Assembly: GCA_032622095.1 (NCBI GenBank)
Contig: CP136067.1
Coordinates: 82,056,705-82,120,704 of the forward strand
Reading direction: 5' to 3'
From: Siphonodentalium dalli
Taxonomy: Eukaryota; Mollusca; Scaphopoda; Gadilida; Siphonodentaliidae
Length of the DNA stretch: 64,000 nt
Below the pieces are notes generated by a model. It worked only from the letters and a program-made list of their open reading frames with translations, had not been told where the DNA came from and did no database searches. The stretch's first letter is position 1; each line of letters opens with the position of its first letter. Below are positions 62,101 through 64,000 of this stretch, piece after piece. The position numbers were made by a program, and so were the translations under genes.

Positions 62101-63899
62101 ACCATGTATGATATGAAATGATATGAGATTATATCATATGTTTATTGCACAATTTCTACATCAGGTACAATATAGTAATTGCAGAAAAAAGTTAAAAACA
62201 GAGAGTAAATATAATTCATGCACCTTCAGGTGGAGGTTTGACCTTGCTGACATGGAGGTGAATTATCTTGCAAAATCTCTGCTACTTCTATGAATACACT
62301 CAGCGCTTTGTTAATGTGTTTGTTTTAAACATTGCTTTGAATGGTCGATATGATAGTCTACAGTCTTTATACGTACCTCTTTCAATTCAGAATTCAAATC
62401 CCCCTTTTTCTGAAGACTTCTTGTGTATGTGTGCTGGCTGTTTGATATATAGATAGAAACGCATGAGTGTCTGGATTTTGACAAATTATCGCACGAGATT
62501 TGTTGGCGGAGCGATACCTCGAGTGCGGAACGTAGTCCCGCACGAGAGGTATCGCATTCCGCCAACAAATCGAGTGCGATAATTTGTCAAAATCCAGACA
62601 CTCATGCGGTTCTATTTTTATTACATATCGCCGTATCATAGTAAGTTGACTCACAATCGTACATCTCCGGTACAGAAAATGTGAATTTAATTGAGTTTTA
62701 ACGGCATTTTAGGGTTAACGCAACAATCAGACAGGGAGCCCGTCTATCCGCGAGTGACCTTGACCCATCTTTAATGATACGTTTGAAATTAAATTCTGTG
62801 CCTCGACAAACATATTCTTGAAATGAAACTACTTGAATGAATCATCTCATCGATTGATCGCTTATTGTTTCTTTTTGGTCGTGATTGAAAAAGTAAAAAT
62901 AGTAACAGCGAGAACCAGTCTAACAACACTGAATGAAATAGTTCCGTCGACAGATTGCACTAGAGCGATTCTGAGAATTATCACATGCCTGGAAACTCGT
63001 GCGATCATGCGAATTACGTTGATAGATATGTAATAAAAACCAAAGTCTTTATACAGAGTTATCAAATCAAGGAATGAACTCCTCCTTGTACTACTTTGTT
63101 TCCAGTTTACTTTCTATGAAACTTGGCAGATATATTACCACCATGACTACCTGTGCGCCTGCCATTAGGAGATGTGTTGGATGTATTTTAGTATGTTTTG
63201 ACTTGGAAATTTTGTTTTTGCAGCCAAATTACATATACATATTTGAGGATACAAAAGAGCCATCTCATTTTAATATGGCTAACTTTTTTGTAGCCCAATT
63301 TCACTGCTGGGGTATCCTTAGTCCCATTGGATCAGTCACACCCTAGTTATATTTGTTGGTTTGCAGATAATTCAATTAAAAAAATAAGGTATGAGGATAC
63401 ACAATAAGAATTAAAATTGGCATTGTAGGCAACATGAACTATATTTTGACTAAGTGATTTTAAAACTTTTGGAACTTTGGACTTTTTAATTAGAATTTTT
63501 TTTTTTTTTAAACTTTGTTACTCATATAATTATCTTTTGTATATGATCGGGTTGTCTCTAATGGGCGTAACAATAATAAAGATAAGATAATATGCCTCTA
63601 ATGGTATTTTTTCTGTTTTGTAGGGAAGGGTTAACATACGAGTTTACTTAGAAAATGCTGAGTACAGAGTAAATTGAACCAAATCATGTTCATTACAATA
63701 TGATGGCTTTATCCAACATTAGTGATGGCTGGTTGATGTAACTCTGTGGTCACACTTGTTTGTTTATGTTATAACTTTATGGACTGATTTTCAGATGATG
63801 GAGTTGAAACATCAGAATGTATGTGCATCGCTGGGAGCATGCATAGAACCAGGCCGCATATTACTGCTGTGGGAGTACTGTCCTAAAGGAAGCCTGCAG
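16907..63899 (+). CDS. Receptor guanylate cyclase, natriuretic-peptide-receptor type (15 exons, 3' part missing)
   Basis: Single-pass plasma-membrane receptor expected to bind a peptide outside the cell and make cGMP from GTP inside. I joined 15 exons: 16907-17118, 30023-30132, 34970-35104, 38363-38575, 39818-39924, 41082-41189, 43327-43434, 48387-48522, 51218-51354, 55911-56019, 58854-58959, 60598-60694, 61032-61179, 62010-62086, 63795-63899. All introns are GT-AG and the frame is open throughout (636 residues). Order: signal peptide (1 to about 27), periplasmic-binding-type ectodomain (about 28-458), helix (471-493), basic stop-transfer RYRRQR, then the start of the kinase-homology domain with the lysine pair at 582-583. 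Ectodomain length matches NPR-A/NPR-B, so no exon seems missing. Family cues are HSFSAASNVGALKLAL near the N-terminus, VASLASHWNVPVFGW and the juxtamembrane ACGFEGEFC. Sequons NYT, NNT, NYT and NKT are present. The catalytic cyclase domain lies outside the window, so cyclase activity is inferred from family architecture. A clearance-type receptor is unlikely because kinase-homology exons follow. The ligand cannot be named. Confidence 0.93.
18500..18775 (-). repeat. TAGCTCAACTT-ended dispersed repeat, single diverged copy
   Basis: Reads on the minus strand from ttagctcaacttgaccaagc near 18775 through a gtccgtcgtccgcgcgtgtg run and gtcaacaatttccgttggc. This is the same head as the element at 45846 and the fragment at 51013-51110. 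Confidence 0.65.
20656..20712 (+). repeat. CATA microsatellite
   Basis: Imperfect run of acatacatac in intron 1. Confidence 0.8.
22533..25817 (+). pseudogene. LINE open reading frame: PHD finger, endonuclease and reverse transcriptase, one internal stop
   Basis: One reading frame of about 1,093 residues encodes a non-LTR retrotransposon polyprotein, interrupted only by TAA at 24051-24053; the same frame resumes at once and stays open to 25817. A PHD-type C4HC3 finger uses C7, C10, C23, C26, H31, C34, C54 and C57. An apurinic-type endonuclease follows, with GVTETWL, YRPPNSD, LLGDFNIN and SDHLPIF. After the stop comes the reverse transcriptase, with NYRPVSVLP, QYGFRKNHST, LDLSKAFDT, CGVPQGSILGP, FADDTNAF and FLGVTIEDNLSW. 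PHD plus endonuclease plus reverse transcriptase is seen in CR1/L2-like LINEs of marine invertebrates; the clade is tentative. It sits in intron 1 of the receptor gene, same strand. With a single lesion, insertion was probably recent. A sequencing error at the stop is the alternative. Confidence 0.92.
22533..26258 (+). mobile_element. Non-LTR retrotransposon (CR1/L2-like), nearly full length
   Basis: Contains the ORF ending at 25817 and about 440 bases of 3' sequence. That includes a small hairpin (agggctctg near 26172 with cagagcccc near 26200), and it ends at a short tandem repeat of ATCAA (26241-26254), the kind of 3' terminus used by CR1/L2-type elements. The listed start is the ORF start; the 5' UTR lies upstream, perhaps reaching 22200-22400, but I cannot place its boundary. 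No target-site duplication was recognised. Confidence 0.8.
26387..26634. mobile_element. Short element with 14-bp inverted ends
   Basis: GAGGCCCCCACCCC (26387-26400) and GGGGTGGGGGCCTC (26621-26634) are perfect inverted ends around an interior built of ggaataccg/ggaatacgg repeats. No clear target duplication. Confidence 0.7.
27049..27130. repeat. Hairpin, about 80 bp
   Basis: cccaacaaattagactattt and its inverse (aaatagtctaatttgttgga) flank a short loop rich in A/T. Lies in intron 1. Confidence 0.75.
27930..27951 (+). repeat. G homopolymer, 22 bases
   Basis: Uninterrupted G run in intron 1; probable length uncertainty in the assembly. Confidence 0.9.
28000..29731. other. Intron 1, 3' part
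   Basis: Short direct repeat aggaaatttagggagacttc (28072-28111) and an inverted pair gattgtgtcaaaa/ttttgacacaatc (28754-28812). Otherwise nothing recognised. Confidence 0.55.
29732..29984. mobile_element. TA-flanked palindromic miniature element, copy 2
   Basis: Ends catgtaatgctctaat and attagagcattacatg between TA dinucleotides (29730-29731, 29985-29986). Near the centre an extra half-unit (gagctttcagatgaatggca and following) is inserted, so the element is about 40 bp longer than copy 1. Ends 38 bases before exon 2 of the receptor gene. Confidence 0.85.
30023..30132 (+). CDS. Receptor guanylate cyclase exon 2
   Basis: Acceptor ttttctatgttttag, donor gtatgt; 110 bases, entered in phase 2 and left in phase 1. 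Encodes VRWYDTDCDSKAALSAAVDA and ends DLFLGPPCSAG. The two cysteines (DC and PPC) correspond to the first disulphide of natriuretic-peptide receptors. Ends one base into the glycine codon completed by exon 3. Confidence 0.9.
30154..30633. mobile_element. Inverted-repeat element immediately after exon 2
   Basis: Left tcatgccaagaatctactct, then ggctaacgcctgtattgaga; right the inverse, tctctacgggcattagccag then agtagagattcatga. Arms extend about 180 bases each and include acttcactgtaggtgaatgt and its inverse. It begins 21 bases past the exon 2 donor. Confidence 0.8.
31307..31569. mobile_element. TTAA-flanked hairpin miniature element
   Basis: TTAACCTTTCCATGA at the left and TCATGAAAGTGTTAA at the right. 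Inside are two consecutive hairpins built from gcattctcttatatatgcga. Same family as 44420-44667. Confidence 0.75.
31971..32290 (-). pseudogene. Unrecognised minus-strand ORF, apparently frameshifted
   Basis: A 78-codon minus-strand frame (31971-32207) contains KNVVDYVRDEFNTVVVNCHK and later LLDTFLESTRWPTNASVRKF. Just upstream a second frame (MASILQNISFPIK, ending near 32215) would join it if one base were removed. A minus-strand AATAAA occurs about 60 bases past the stop (tttatt near 31908). The composition looks like real protein, but I do not recognise the family. It lies inside intron 2 of the receptor gene on the opposite strand, so a decayed gene copy or transposon fragment is most likely. 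Confidence 0.3.
32510..34969. other. Intron 2, 3' part
   Basis: 32640-33060 is a diverged GTCCG/gtctgtctg-type repeat also seen at 63072-63260 (shared: cctgtgcacctgcgattatg-like block). The rest shows no feature that I can support. Confidence 0.5.
34970..35104 (+). CDS. Receptor guanylate cyclase exon 3
   Basis: Acceptor tctgcatttctag, donor gtgagt; 135 bases, phase 1 in and out. Reads MRGVASLASHWNVPVFGW and then STDSDLRQKDVYSTLIRFLG. The ASHWN block following the PPCSAG of exon 2 is a hallmark of the receptor-family ligand-binding region, which shows that exons 2 and 3 join directly. Confidence 0.92.
35105..38362. other. Intron 3
   Basis: No recognisable element. A 153-codon minus-strand ORF (36705-37166) is A/T- and arginine-rich without a known motif; I do not call it a gene. 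Confidence 0.5.
38363..38575 (+). CDS. Receptor guanylate cyclase exon 4
   Basis: 213 bases, phase 1 in and out. Encodes TTMKYVTSMFKWRRFAVIKD, the strand-helix region where mammalian receptors have a conserved FxWxxxAxIY-like segment, plus the sequon NYT. The acceptor (catatttataatag) has a weak pyrimidine tract. The last bases and the donor (AGAA|gtaagt) are tandemly duplicated into the intron (see the separate repeat entry). Confidence 0.9.
38560..38805 (+). repeat. Tandem duplication of the exon 4 splice junction, about six copies
   Basis: The unit aagtcaggaagtatgctaga followed by agtaagtattc spans the end of exon 4 and its donor. Copies repeat with units of about 34-46 bp to about 38805. 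The first is the real junction (38575|38576); later units carry donors agaagtaagt or degraded agaagtaaat. In the exon 4 frame a TAG (38605-38607) precedes the second donor. Confidence 0.9.
39470..39570. repeat. Dispersed repeat (second copy at 49446-49590)
   Basis: ttgttgacgtaatctgttca, then attgaatgttttgaaat-ttctgtattttgc and gtgtgcaataaa, are shared by the two loci in introns 4 and 8. Confidence 0.7.
39818..39924 (+). CDS. Receptor guanylate cyclase exon 5
   Basis: Acceptor attttttcttttag, donor gtgagt; 107 bases, phase 1 to 0. Encodes FTVPWQSLRKYMLVAQKLGM followed by ANGEYAFLCIHGD, the ligand-domain segment where related receptors read 'R.iml.A..lGm..GeYvFi'. The cysteine in FLC is a candidate partner for the one in DSLC of exon 9. 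Confidence 0.92.
40229..40705. mobile_element. TTAA-flanked miniature element, TTAACTCTTTCAGTGCC family
   Basis: TTAACTCTTTCAGTGCCAGG (from 40229) and CCTGGCACTGAAAGGGTTAA (to 40705) are inverted ends. It contains the same gcattctcttacatatgcga hairpin seen in the 31307 and 44420 elements. CCCTTTC-like ends next to TTAA fit piggyBac-type elements. Confidence 0.8.
41082..41189 (+). CDS. Receptor guanylate cyclase exon 6
   Basis: Acceptor ctatctttcag, donor gtaagt; 108 bases, symmetric phase 0. Begins LYDGETLDSEVLSDKGWHRN with sequon NNT just after, and ends AREAFEFVIH. Being phase 0/0 and 36 codons long, it could be skipped without changing frame. Its 3' end plus donor are tandemly duplicated in the intron. 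Confidence 0.9.
41180..41290 (+). repeat. Tandem duplication of the exon 6 splice junction, three copies
   Basis: gttattcatgtaagttagtt, then tgtgataggttcattg, repeats at 35-38 bp. The true donor is 41190; a second intact gtaagt is at 41225; the third copy has lost it (atataagt). In frame, the first codons past the true donor are GTA AGT TAG. Confidence 0.9.
41320..42100. repeat. Dispersed repeat, copy B (in intron 6)
   Basis: Same block order and orientation as 11685-12660 but with several deletions. Begins ataggctcatagatcagtcg and ends near gtggactgatagatcagg. Confidence 0.7.
42528..42983. mobile_element. Miniature element with 8-bp target duplication CCCTAAAT (hAT-like)
   Basis: CCCTAAAT occurs at 42520-42527 and 42984-42991. 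Inverted ends share tgcctgtcatttgcagaat. Internal palindromes of the type gggtgaatttagtgatgcta make the whole element foldable. Lies in intron 6, inside a cluster of repeats. Confidence 0.85.
43025..43290. mobile_element. Miniature element, TTAACCTTTACTATACTAAATG family
   Basis: Left taacctttactatactaaat and right atttagtataaaaaggatta are inverted. A perfect 18-bp hairpin (gataataagttcaacaaa) lies inside at 43083-43125. Related copies: 43928-44140 in the same orientation, 49145-49340 and 56055-56225 inverted. It ends 36 bases before exon 7. Confidence 0.7.
43327..43434 (+). CDS. Receptor guanylate cyclase exon 7
   Basis: Acceptor tttgttttgtag, donor gtaagc; 108 bases, symmetric phase 0. Encodes IIMSVSYKSVYDDFRTQATY followed by AANYTDKDWELPIGTE, including sequon NYT. 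In related receptors this is the segment between the second sub-domain entry and the YDA block. Confidence 0.88.
44420..44667. mobile_element. TTAA-flanked hairpin miniature element
   Basis: TTAATCCTTTCGTGAC left and GTCATGAATGGGTTAA right, with two internal hairpins of ctcttatatatgcgag. It sits inside a GTCCG-type repeat in intron 7. Confidence 0.8.
45483..45813. mobile_element. TTAA-flanked miniature element inserted into a dated repeat
   Basis: TTAACCCTTTGGAGAG left (45483) and CTCACCAAAGGGTTAA right (45813). It interrupts a GTCCG-type repeat: the sister unit near 45283 reads gagatattaaccattttcga without the insertion. Interior carries the palindromes acgtcatatacatgacgt and cgacatatatgtcg. 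Confidence 0.85.
45846..48114 (+). mobile_element. Element with 12-bp inverted ends enclosing a tandem array
   Basis: Perfect ends TAGCTCAACTTA (45846-45857) and TAAGTTGAGCTA (48103-48114). Nearly all the interior is about 13 monomers of 147-165 bp. Single or partial copies of the same family occur at 18500-18775 and 51013-51110 without the array. Lies in intron 7. Confidence 0.75.
45900..48030 (+). repeat. Tandem array of about 13 monomers with dimeric higher-order structure
   Basis: The marker aaaaaacatggcc occurs near 46040, 46195, 46359, 46518, 46673, 46837, 46992, 47154, 47309, 47472, 47619, 47782 and 47972. Spacing mostly alternates between about 155 and 163 bp. Monomers alternate between a type with ggatttcaagattcaatcca and one with ggattttactctttgcatga. 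Confidence 0.85.
48387..48522 (+). CDS. Receptor guanylate cyclase exon 8
   Basis: Acceptor tttttaattgcag, donor gtgaac; 136 bases, phase 0 to 1. Encodes PDVYSAFLYDTTTTWGWLVN, then KTLSKRLNPKDGSVLFNEAK and WIEGT. This corresponds to the 'yaa.lyDavllya.al.e' helix of ANF-receptor domains. The sequon NKT is present. Confidence 0.91.
49339..49446. mobile_element. TA-flanked palindromic miniature element, copy 3 (left half only)
   Basis: Starts cagtaatgccctaagtaatc after TA and runs to cggaaagctctcac, then stops at the palindrome centre. It is joined to a different repeat (ttgttgacgtaatctg) also found at 39472. Confidence 0.75.
50200..50233 (+). repeat. T-rich homopolymer tract
   Basis: About 30 nearly uninterrupted T in intron 8. 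Confidence 0.85.
51013..51110 (+). repeat. Single monomer of the TAGCTCAACTT repeat family
   Basis: tagctcaactttgcaacata, then aagtttgagctattgccata and caacaatttccttcggcac, match the head and monomer of the 45846 element. Ends about 100 bases before exon 9. Confidence 0.7.
51218..51354 (+). CDS. Receptor guanylate cyclase exon 9
   Basis: Acceptor atatttaccttcag, donor gtaagt; 137 bases, phase 1 to 0. Encodes GLTGMVVLDSLCDRLMNIWM, then IDMNAEGFFQPFAEIDQTAS. This is the 'G.tG.v.id..gdr..df.l.dm' block that closes the ligand-binding fold. Confidence 0.92.
51847..54740 (+). mobile_element. hAT-family DNA transposon (decayed, right terminus later split)
   Basis: Left end CAGACCTGTTAC at 51847 is matched by its inverse, gtaacaggtctg, ending at 54740. 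The left subterminal region repeats tctcacgg several times and the right one repeats aatctcactgac three times, as expected for transposase-binding sites. The 8-bp duplication ATGTGTAC flanks it at 51839-51846 and 55869-55876; the right copy is displaced by the nested element 54742-55861. The element carries a broken hAT transposase gene (52349-54294). It lies in intron 9 of the receptor gene. Confidence 0.9.
52349..54294 (+). pseudogene. hAT transposase, inactivated by three frameshifts
   Basis: Cut-and-paste transposase of the hAT superfamily. The N-terminus has a BED-like zinc finger (HCKVCNLHFC, later RHGYSAQH). The middle has the RNase-H-like core: PFSLMIDKSNDSGCKKQLVI holds the first acidic residue and NVVSFTSDNCSVMFGKNNS the second. 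The C-terminus has the hAT dimerisation block SNADSERTFSIVRKIQQSAR. The protein is spread over three frames with shifts near 52668, near 53150 (ahead of the CHLANL segment) and near 53690. A poly(A) signal AATAAA is at 54332. Homology continues straight through each shift and no introns are needed, so I read these as mutations. Confidence 0.9.
54742..55861. mobile_element. Nested non-autonomous element with long inverted arms, probably Mutator-like
   Basis: Inserted into the right end of the hAT element. The 8-bp duplication AGGTCTGA is at 54734-54741 and 55862-55869. Left arm (about 54742-54875) consists of repeats like ggctcatacggaccctg; right arm (about 55740-55861) carries the inverse, agggtccgtaagagcc. 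The interior has two tandem duplications (near 55140/55310 and 55500/55640). A 33-codon minus-strand ORF (55004-55105) looks like the N-terminus of Mutator-like zinc-binding proteins. Long arms and an 8-bp duplication fit Mutator-like elements; the assignment is inference. Confidence 0.8.
55004..55105 (-). pseudogene. Truncated zinc-binding N-terminal fragment, Mutator-like protein
   Basis: The minus-strand ORF starts MSNCASCGDTIRHRQEVIGC and ends after 33 codons with LYAPV and TAA. The spacing C-x2-C, then H and C, resembles the N-terminal finger of Mutator-like transposon proteins common in invertebrate genomes. It lies inside the nested element 54742-55861 and is probably all that remains of its coding capacity. 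Recognised from memory of the family only. Confidence 0.45.
55911..56019 (+). CDS. Receptor guanylate cyclase exon 10 (juxtamembrane CGF motif)
   Basis: Acceptor tttggttcacag, donor gtgaga; 109 bases, phase 0 to 1. Encodes HLVRWGEGRTDIENAPKDIP followed by ACGFEGEFCKK. The CGF(x)nC motif just before the membrane is characteristic of natriuretic-peptide-type receptors. Only 34 bases of apparently original intron (55877-55910) separate this exon from the end of a composite transposon insertion. Confidence 0.92.
56225..56395. repeat. Partial copy of the 42528/58401 element family
   Basis: Contains gcctaagcagaatgaggtcc, gggtgaatttagtgatgcta and gaagaagtttttgtagaaac in the order seen at 3990-4150; no matching second end. 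Confidence 0.65.
56426..56630. mobile_element. TA-flanked palindromic miniature element, copy 4
   Basis: Best-preserved copy. The sequence tacagtaatgctc opens it and gagcattactgta closes it, with near-perfect arms meeting at ctctcactgagagctttcc. Counting the CAG/CTG ends the element is 56423-56633 flanked by TA. It lies in intron 10. Confidence 0.85.
57000..58140. other. Intron 10, middle part
   Basis: 57560-57840 repeats modules of the 13900-14340 cluster (ttcgaatatgggttccgtcc, tttccgaccgataac). The rest is unremarkable. Confidence 0.6.
58154..58370. mobile_element. TA-flanked palindromic miniature element, copy 5 (diverged)
   Basis: Ends gagtaatgccc and ggacattgctg beside TA; arms share attcatcagaaagctctcac and the inverse. 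More diverged than the other copies, so older. It lies in intron 10. Confidence 0.8.
58401..58787. mobile_element. Miniature element with 8-bp target duplication AACCATAT (hAT-like)
   Basis: AACCATAT at 58393-58400 and 58788-58795. Ends caagtctggatatagtgtgt and acacactaaatccagacttg are inverted. Same family as 42528-42983. Ends 66 bases before exon 11. Confidence 0.9.
58854..58959 (+). CDS. Receptor guanylate cyclase exon 11 (transmembrane helix)
   Basis: Acceptor cttcttattcacag, donor gtgaga; 106 bases, phase 1 to 2. After EIPVAAEADYTD comes TIVGAAAGSSVVLMFAVGLQ plus IVL, an uninterrupted hydrophobic stretch of about 23 residues. It ends at K494 and continues into the basic RYRRQR of exon 12, which gives the expected type I orientation. 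Confidence 0.93.
59000..60597. other. Intron 11
   Basis: Made largely of diverged modules of the type ttatggtccttt / gatggattttgataaatttt, apparently old GTCCG-family copies, plus the unrecognised antisense ORF at 59912-60265. Confidence 0.5.
59912..60265 (-). other. Unrecognised 117-codon minus-strand ORF in intron 11
   Basis: Runs antisense to the receptor gene. Contains LKEAAKCIYLQHWLRHFTTI and ALDGDGKYSSPIFHFVFV. It is longer than most chance ORFs here but A+T-biased; no domain is recognised and no splice or poly(A) context supports it. The surrounding sequence is made of diverged repeats (agttatggccctttt type), so repeat-derived coding-like sequence or chance are both possible. Confidence 0.2.
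60598..60694 (+). CDS. Receptor guanylate cyclase exon 12 (stop-transfer and start of kinase-homology domain)
   Basis: 97 bases, phase 2 to 0. Begins RYRRQRSLQSMIWQVKIEEI, matching the family pattern of a basic stop-transfer followed by 'W.i...dl'. Donor is gtcagt. The acceptor (tattattggcag) has a weak pyrimidine tract. A different frame across this exon also stays open for a while but breaks both the phase and the motif. Confidence 0.88.
61032..61179 (+). CDS. Receptor guanylate cyclase exon 13
   Basis: Acceptor tgccacgatttcag, donor gtcagt; 148 bases, phase 0 to 1. Encodes SSFRNLGRTRRFSKKTQLKE and later RLEANTTLFGSVAYVRG. The first half is rich in serine, arginine and lysine, like the phosphorylated juxtamembrane region of NPR-A/B. 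The second half is the position of the degenerate glycine-loop of the kinase-homology domain. Confidence 0.88.
62010..62086 (+). CDS. Receptor guanylate cyclase exon 14 (kinase-homology lysine)
   Basis: Acceptor ttttattattcag, donor gtaaaa; 77 bases, phase 1 to 0. Encodes GSLVSVKKMARKSINVTKDI plus CQELNK. The VSVKK segment sits where kinases carry the ATP-anchoring lysine and where receptor cyclases read 'vavK'. QELNK begins the helix-C equivalent, completed by MMELKHQN of exon 15. Confidence 0.92.
62453..62622. mobile_element. Long near-perfect hairpin, about 165 bp
   Basis: tagaaacgcatgagtgtctg through gagcgatacctcgagtgcgg on the left and its inverse (cgcacgagaggtatcgcatt, then ccagacactcatgcggttct) on the right. 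The loop is only a few bases. Lies in intron 14. Probably a miniature inverted-repeat element; target duplication not clear. Confidence 0.8.
63795..63899 (+). CDS. Receptor guanylate cyclase exon 15 (last in window)
   Basis: Acceptor actgattttcag, donor gtaact; 105 bases, symmetric phase 0. Encodes MMELKHQNVCASLGACIEPG, then RILLLWEYCPKGSLQ. 'HxNv..flGAC..p....l.EYCp+GSLQ' is diagnostic of the receptor guanylate cyclase kinase-homology domain. Coding continues past the right edge. Confidence 0.95.
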
Positions 63900-64000
63900 G
63901 TAACTATAGTAACATCCAATATCACCGCAGTGTTTCTGATGAGGGAGGTGCCTGAAAACCACCTACACAATAGTTCACTGTTCTGTAAGTGTACTATTTT

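Overview
This is a stretch of eukaryotic, almost certainly invertebrate metazoan, nuclear DNA. It is A+T-rich, has large GT-AG introns, and is packed with transposon remnants. The mix of PHD-finger LINEs, hAT and Mutator-like remnants, TTAA- and TA-flanked miniature elements and hairpin repeats rich in GTCCG suggests a marine invertebrate, perhaps a mollusc or other lophotrochozoan. That placement is inference; no marker gene settles the species.

The one host gene I can support well is a plus-strand receptor guanylate cyclase of the natriuretic-peptide-receptor type. It starts at 16907 and runs off the right edge. Fifteen coding exons (1908 coding bases, 636 residues so far) join in frame, every intron is GT-AG, and phases agree at every junction. 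They encode, in order, a signal peptide, a complete ligand-binding ectodomain of about 430 residues, one transmembrane helix (about residues 471-493) and the first part of the kinase-homology domain. The rest of that domain and the cyclase domain must lie beyond 64000.

Layout: 1-16906 is repeats and apparently gene-free DNA. It holds a degenerate minisatellite (868-2016), inverted repeats (3944-5380), a roughly 192-bp tandem repeat (5478-6420), a 2.6-kb foldback element carrying a nested TTAA-flanked insertion (7877-10485), a minus-strand fragment resembling the C-terminus of a Mutator-like transposase (11062-11321), and GTCCG-type repeats (13147-15240). From 16907 to the end is the receptor gene. 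Intron 1 (12.9 kb) carries a nearly intact PHD-endonuclease-reverse transcriptase LINE broken by one in-frame stop. Intron 7 carries a tandem array with a dimeric higher-order structure. Intron 9 carries a hAT transposon whose right terminus was later split by a probable Mutator-like element; both target-site duplications are still readable, and the hAT duplication ends 34 bp before exon 10.

At least four miniature-element classes can be defined from inverted ends and target-site duplications: TA-flanked palindromes, TTAA-flanked (piggyBac-like) elements, 8-bp-duplication hAT-like elements, and simple long hairpins. In two receptor exons (4 and 6) the last few exon bases plus the splice donor have been tandemly duplicated into the following intron, giving decoy donors. 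I saw no tRNA, rRNA or CRISPR, but I could not search exhaustively.
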